DNA from: Roseivirga sp.
GTDB lineage: Bacteria; Bacteroidota; Bacteroidia; Cytophagales; Cyclobacteriaceae
DNA length: 64,000 nt
NCBI GenBank assembly: GCA_018402485.1
Contig: JAGYIY010000001.1
Coordinates: 342,001 to 406,000, forward strand
Direction: 5' to 3'
This document shows, piece by piece, positions 62,049-64,000 of the stretch (its first letter is position 1; every line of letters starts with the position of its first letter). The translations under genes and the position numbers were made by a program. Below the pieces are notes generated by a model that searched no databases, was not told where the DNA came from, and worked only from the letters and a program-made list of their open reading frames with translations.

Positions 62049-63977
62049 ATGTTGATTCAACCAGGCCCCCTTCTTTCTAAGATCAATTCCCCAGACGATC
62101 TCAAAAAATTAAAGCAAGAGCAGCTCGTACAAATGTGCGATGAATTGCGACAGTTTATCGTCGACAATGTTTCTGTTTATGGTGGGCATTTCGGAGCAAG
62201 TTTAGGAGTTGTTGAACTCACAGTAGCCATTCATTATGTATTCAATACCCCTAAAGATCAATTGGTTTGGGATGTTGGACATCAGGCCTATGGACATAAG
62301 ATTTTAACAGGAAGAAAAGACCAATTTCATACCAACCGTTTGTATCAAGGGATTTCTGGTTTTCCAAAGCGCAAAGAAAGCATCTACGATACATTTGGTG
62401 TGGGGCATTCTTCTACTTCCATTTCTGCCGCCTTGGGTATGGCCATCGCCAACCAATACAAAAAAGAAGACAGACAGCATATTGCCGTGATAGGCGATGG
62501 GGCTATGACAGGTGGTTTGGCCTTTGAAGGGATGAATCATGCCGGGGACACGGACGCTAACATGCTCATCATTTTGAATGATAATTGCATGTCAATCGAC
62601 CCTAATGTGGGGGCATTGAAAGACTACCTGACAGACGTTACCACCTCTCACACCTATAACAAAGTGCGTGATGACGTATGGCAGTTATTGAGCAAGTTTT
62701 CACATTTTGGTAAAAGTGCGCAAGAGGTCATTTCTAAGGTAGAGCATTCCATGAAGTCTTTGTTGCTCAAGCAAAGCAACCTATTCGAATCGTTGAATCT
62801 CAGGTATTTTGGCCCAGTAGATGGGCACGATGTACACCACCTGACCCATGTTTTGAATGATTTGAAAAGCATTCCGGGGCCAAAAATCTTACACTGTGTG
62901 ACCACAAAAGGCAAAGGCTATCGACCTGCCGAAGAAGGAAATGCCACCCAATGGCATGCACCAGGTAAGTTCGATAAGGTAACCGGAGAAGTCTTCAAAA
63001 AAGTACCAACAAGTCCACAACCCCCAAAATACCAAGATGTCTTTGGTCATACCTTGGTAGAATTGGCTGAGGCCAATGACAAGATCATGGGGGTAACGCC
63101 TGCCATGCCTTCAGGATCTTCTATGAACATTATGATGAAAGCCATGCCGGAGCGAGCCTTCGATGTGGGTATTGCAGAACAACATGCGGTGACTTTTTCG
63201 GCCGGACTGGCCACGCAAGGCTTAATGCCTTTTTGCAACATTTACAGCACCTTTATGCAGCGGGCTTACGATCAGGTAATCCACGATGTTTGCATTCAAG
63301 ACTTACCTGTAAACTTCTGTTTAGACCGGGCTGGTTTTGCTGGTGCCGATGGACCCACACACCATGGTGCCTACGATATCGCTTACATGCGTTGCATCCC
63401 GAATATGATTGTGGCAGCCCCTATGAATGAGTCGGAGCTAAGAAATTTGATGTACACGGCACAATTACCGAGAGAAGGAAGTGCGTTTACGATTAGGTAT
63501 CCTAGAGGTCAGGGTGTGATGCCGGAATGGCGAACAGCCATGGAAAAAATAGCCATTGGTACAGGTCGTAAAATCTCTGATGGTGAAGATGTGGCCATGC
63601 TGACTTTAGGCCCTATGGGGAATTATGCCATTACTGCCAAGCAAAAGCTTGCGGAAGAGGGGATTAACCCTGCCCATTACGACATGCGATTTGTTAAACC
63701 GCTCGATGAGGAATTACTTCATGACATTTTCAGGAATTACAAACGCATTATTACGGTAGAAGATGGTTGTATTCAAGGGGGCTTTGGAAGTGCCGTTTTG
63801 GAATTTATGGCCGACAATGGCTATTCAGCGCACATCCAAAGATTGGGAATCCCTGATGCCATCATCGAACATGGTACACAAGAAGAGCTTCATGCCTTTT
63901 GTGGTTTCGATCCGAAAGCAATTGCCCAAGCCGTTAAACACATGTTGGGTGTTGAATCGGTATCTTCCCAGAAATAA
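62049..63977 (+). CDS. dxs: 1-deoxy-D-xylulose-5-phosphate synthase
   Basis: A 642-residue thiamine-diphosphate enzyme opening the MEP isoprenoid pathway. The TPP site is GDGAMTGGLAFEGMNHAG; the substrate-binding HVGHQAYGHK and pyrimidine-domain GIAEQHAV with catalytic Glu are intact. It is complete in the window. Its dependence on TPP links it in need, not in operon, to the thiamine locus. Confidence 0.95.
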   Translation: MLIQPGPLLSKINSPDDLKKLKQEQLVQMCDELRQFIVDNVSVYGGHFGASLGVVELTVAIHYVFNTPKDQLVWDVGHQAYGHKILTGRKDQFHTNRLYQGISGFPKRKESIYDTFGVGHSSTSISAALGMAIANQYKKEDRQHIAVIGDGAMTGGLAFEGMNHAGDTDANMLIILNDNCMSIDPNVGALKDYLTDVTTSHTYNKVRDDVWQLLSKFSHFGKSAQEVISKVEHSMKSLLLKQSNLFESLNLRYFGPVDGHDVHHLTHVLNDLKSIPGPKILHCVTTKGKGYRPAEEGNATQWHAPGKFDKVTGEVFKKVPTSPQPPKYQDVFGHTLVELAEANDKIMGVTPAMPSGSSMNIMMKAMPERAFDVGIAEQHAVTFSAGLATQGLMPFCNIYSTFMQRAYDQVIHDVCIQDLPVNFCLDRAGFAGADGPTHHGAYDIAYMRCIPNMIVAAPMNESELRNLMYTAQLPREGSAFTIRYPRGQGVMPEWRTAMEKIAIGTGRKISDGEDVAMLTLGPMGNYAITAKQKLAEEGINPAHYDMRFVKPLDEELLHDIFRNYKRIITVEDGCIQGGFGSAVLEFMADNGYSAHIQRLGIPDAIIEHGTQEELHAFCGFDPKAIAQAVKHMLGVESVSSQK

Positions 63978-64000
63978 CCCCTACAAAAAAGGGTTGATCC

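Overview
The window reads as a chromosomal segment of a member of the Bacteroidota, most likely Cytophagales-like. The signs are a fused SecDF, several lipoproteins with a SPII cysteine, a TonB-dependent receptor with a carboxypeptidase-regulatory-like N-terminus, FKBP lipoproteins, an ECF sigma/anti-sigma operon, and promoter-like TAnnTTTG boxes. I assign no species. No rRNA, intact tRNA or CRISPR array was found.

Bases 1 to about 11,300 are an AT-rich accessory island. It holds the N-terminus of one Fic protein (minus strand) and a complete second Fic protein. Each has a concentric palindrome upstream that looks like an operator. A dispersed repeat unit occurs in four clear copies. It consists of a conserved leader, a perfect intrinsic terminator, a GIY-YIG nuclease gene and, in two copies, a tRNA-like tail. 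The leader and terminator lie just downstream of each plus-strand cargo gene (Fic and two small acidic orphan proteins), so the array looks cassette-like. A minus-strand nuclease group contains a DUF2779 protein (Cas4-like PD-(D/E)XK plus DEDD exonuclease), a 54-residue stump of a restriction-methylase, and an EVE-like/HNH endonuclease. Two decayed IS3-family elements are present: one is internally deleted, the other has clear ends and a 4-bp target duplication. The island ends with a nucleotidyltransferase pair of the MNT toxin-antitoxin type.

From 11.3 to 39.4 kb the content is core-like. First comes an ECF sigma operon with a Spy-like/TonB-plug-like protein, then a rhodanese, YraN, and a sugar block: pgi, manA, lipB, a GH113-like mannanase, a PolB-type exonuclease, pfkA and class II aldolase. 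A maltooligosaccharide module follows (LacI regulator, GH31, GH13 lipoprotein, MFS sugar transporter). After that come TauE/SafE, EamA, dusB, a CPBP protease, DUF2007, cdsA, glutamate dehydrogenase, psd, a free-methionine sulfoxide reductase, and the ribD/prmC pair, whose predicted start codons overlap head to head.

Bases 39.6 to 42.8 kb are a second small accessory patch. A module of a RhuM-family gene plus a four-helix-bundle (S23/Avd-like) gene is present twice. One RhuM copy is frameshifted, and a restriction-enzyme tail remnant lies between the modules.

Bases 42.9 to 48.6 kb look like a thiamine salvage locus: a thiamine-pyrophosphokinase-like protein, a ROK kinase, a TonB receptor behind a TPP riboswitch, a NadR-type kinase and a PnuC/PnuT-type transporter. 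The rest is housekeeping: a thioredoxin-like protein, a class V aminotransferase, guaB, secDF, udk, rdgB, two FKBP lipoproteins, an NrnA-like DHH phosphoesterase, ndk, a UPF0104-like membrane protein, scpA and dxs.
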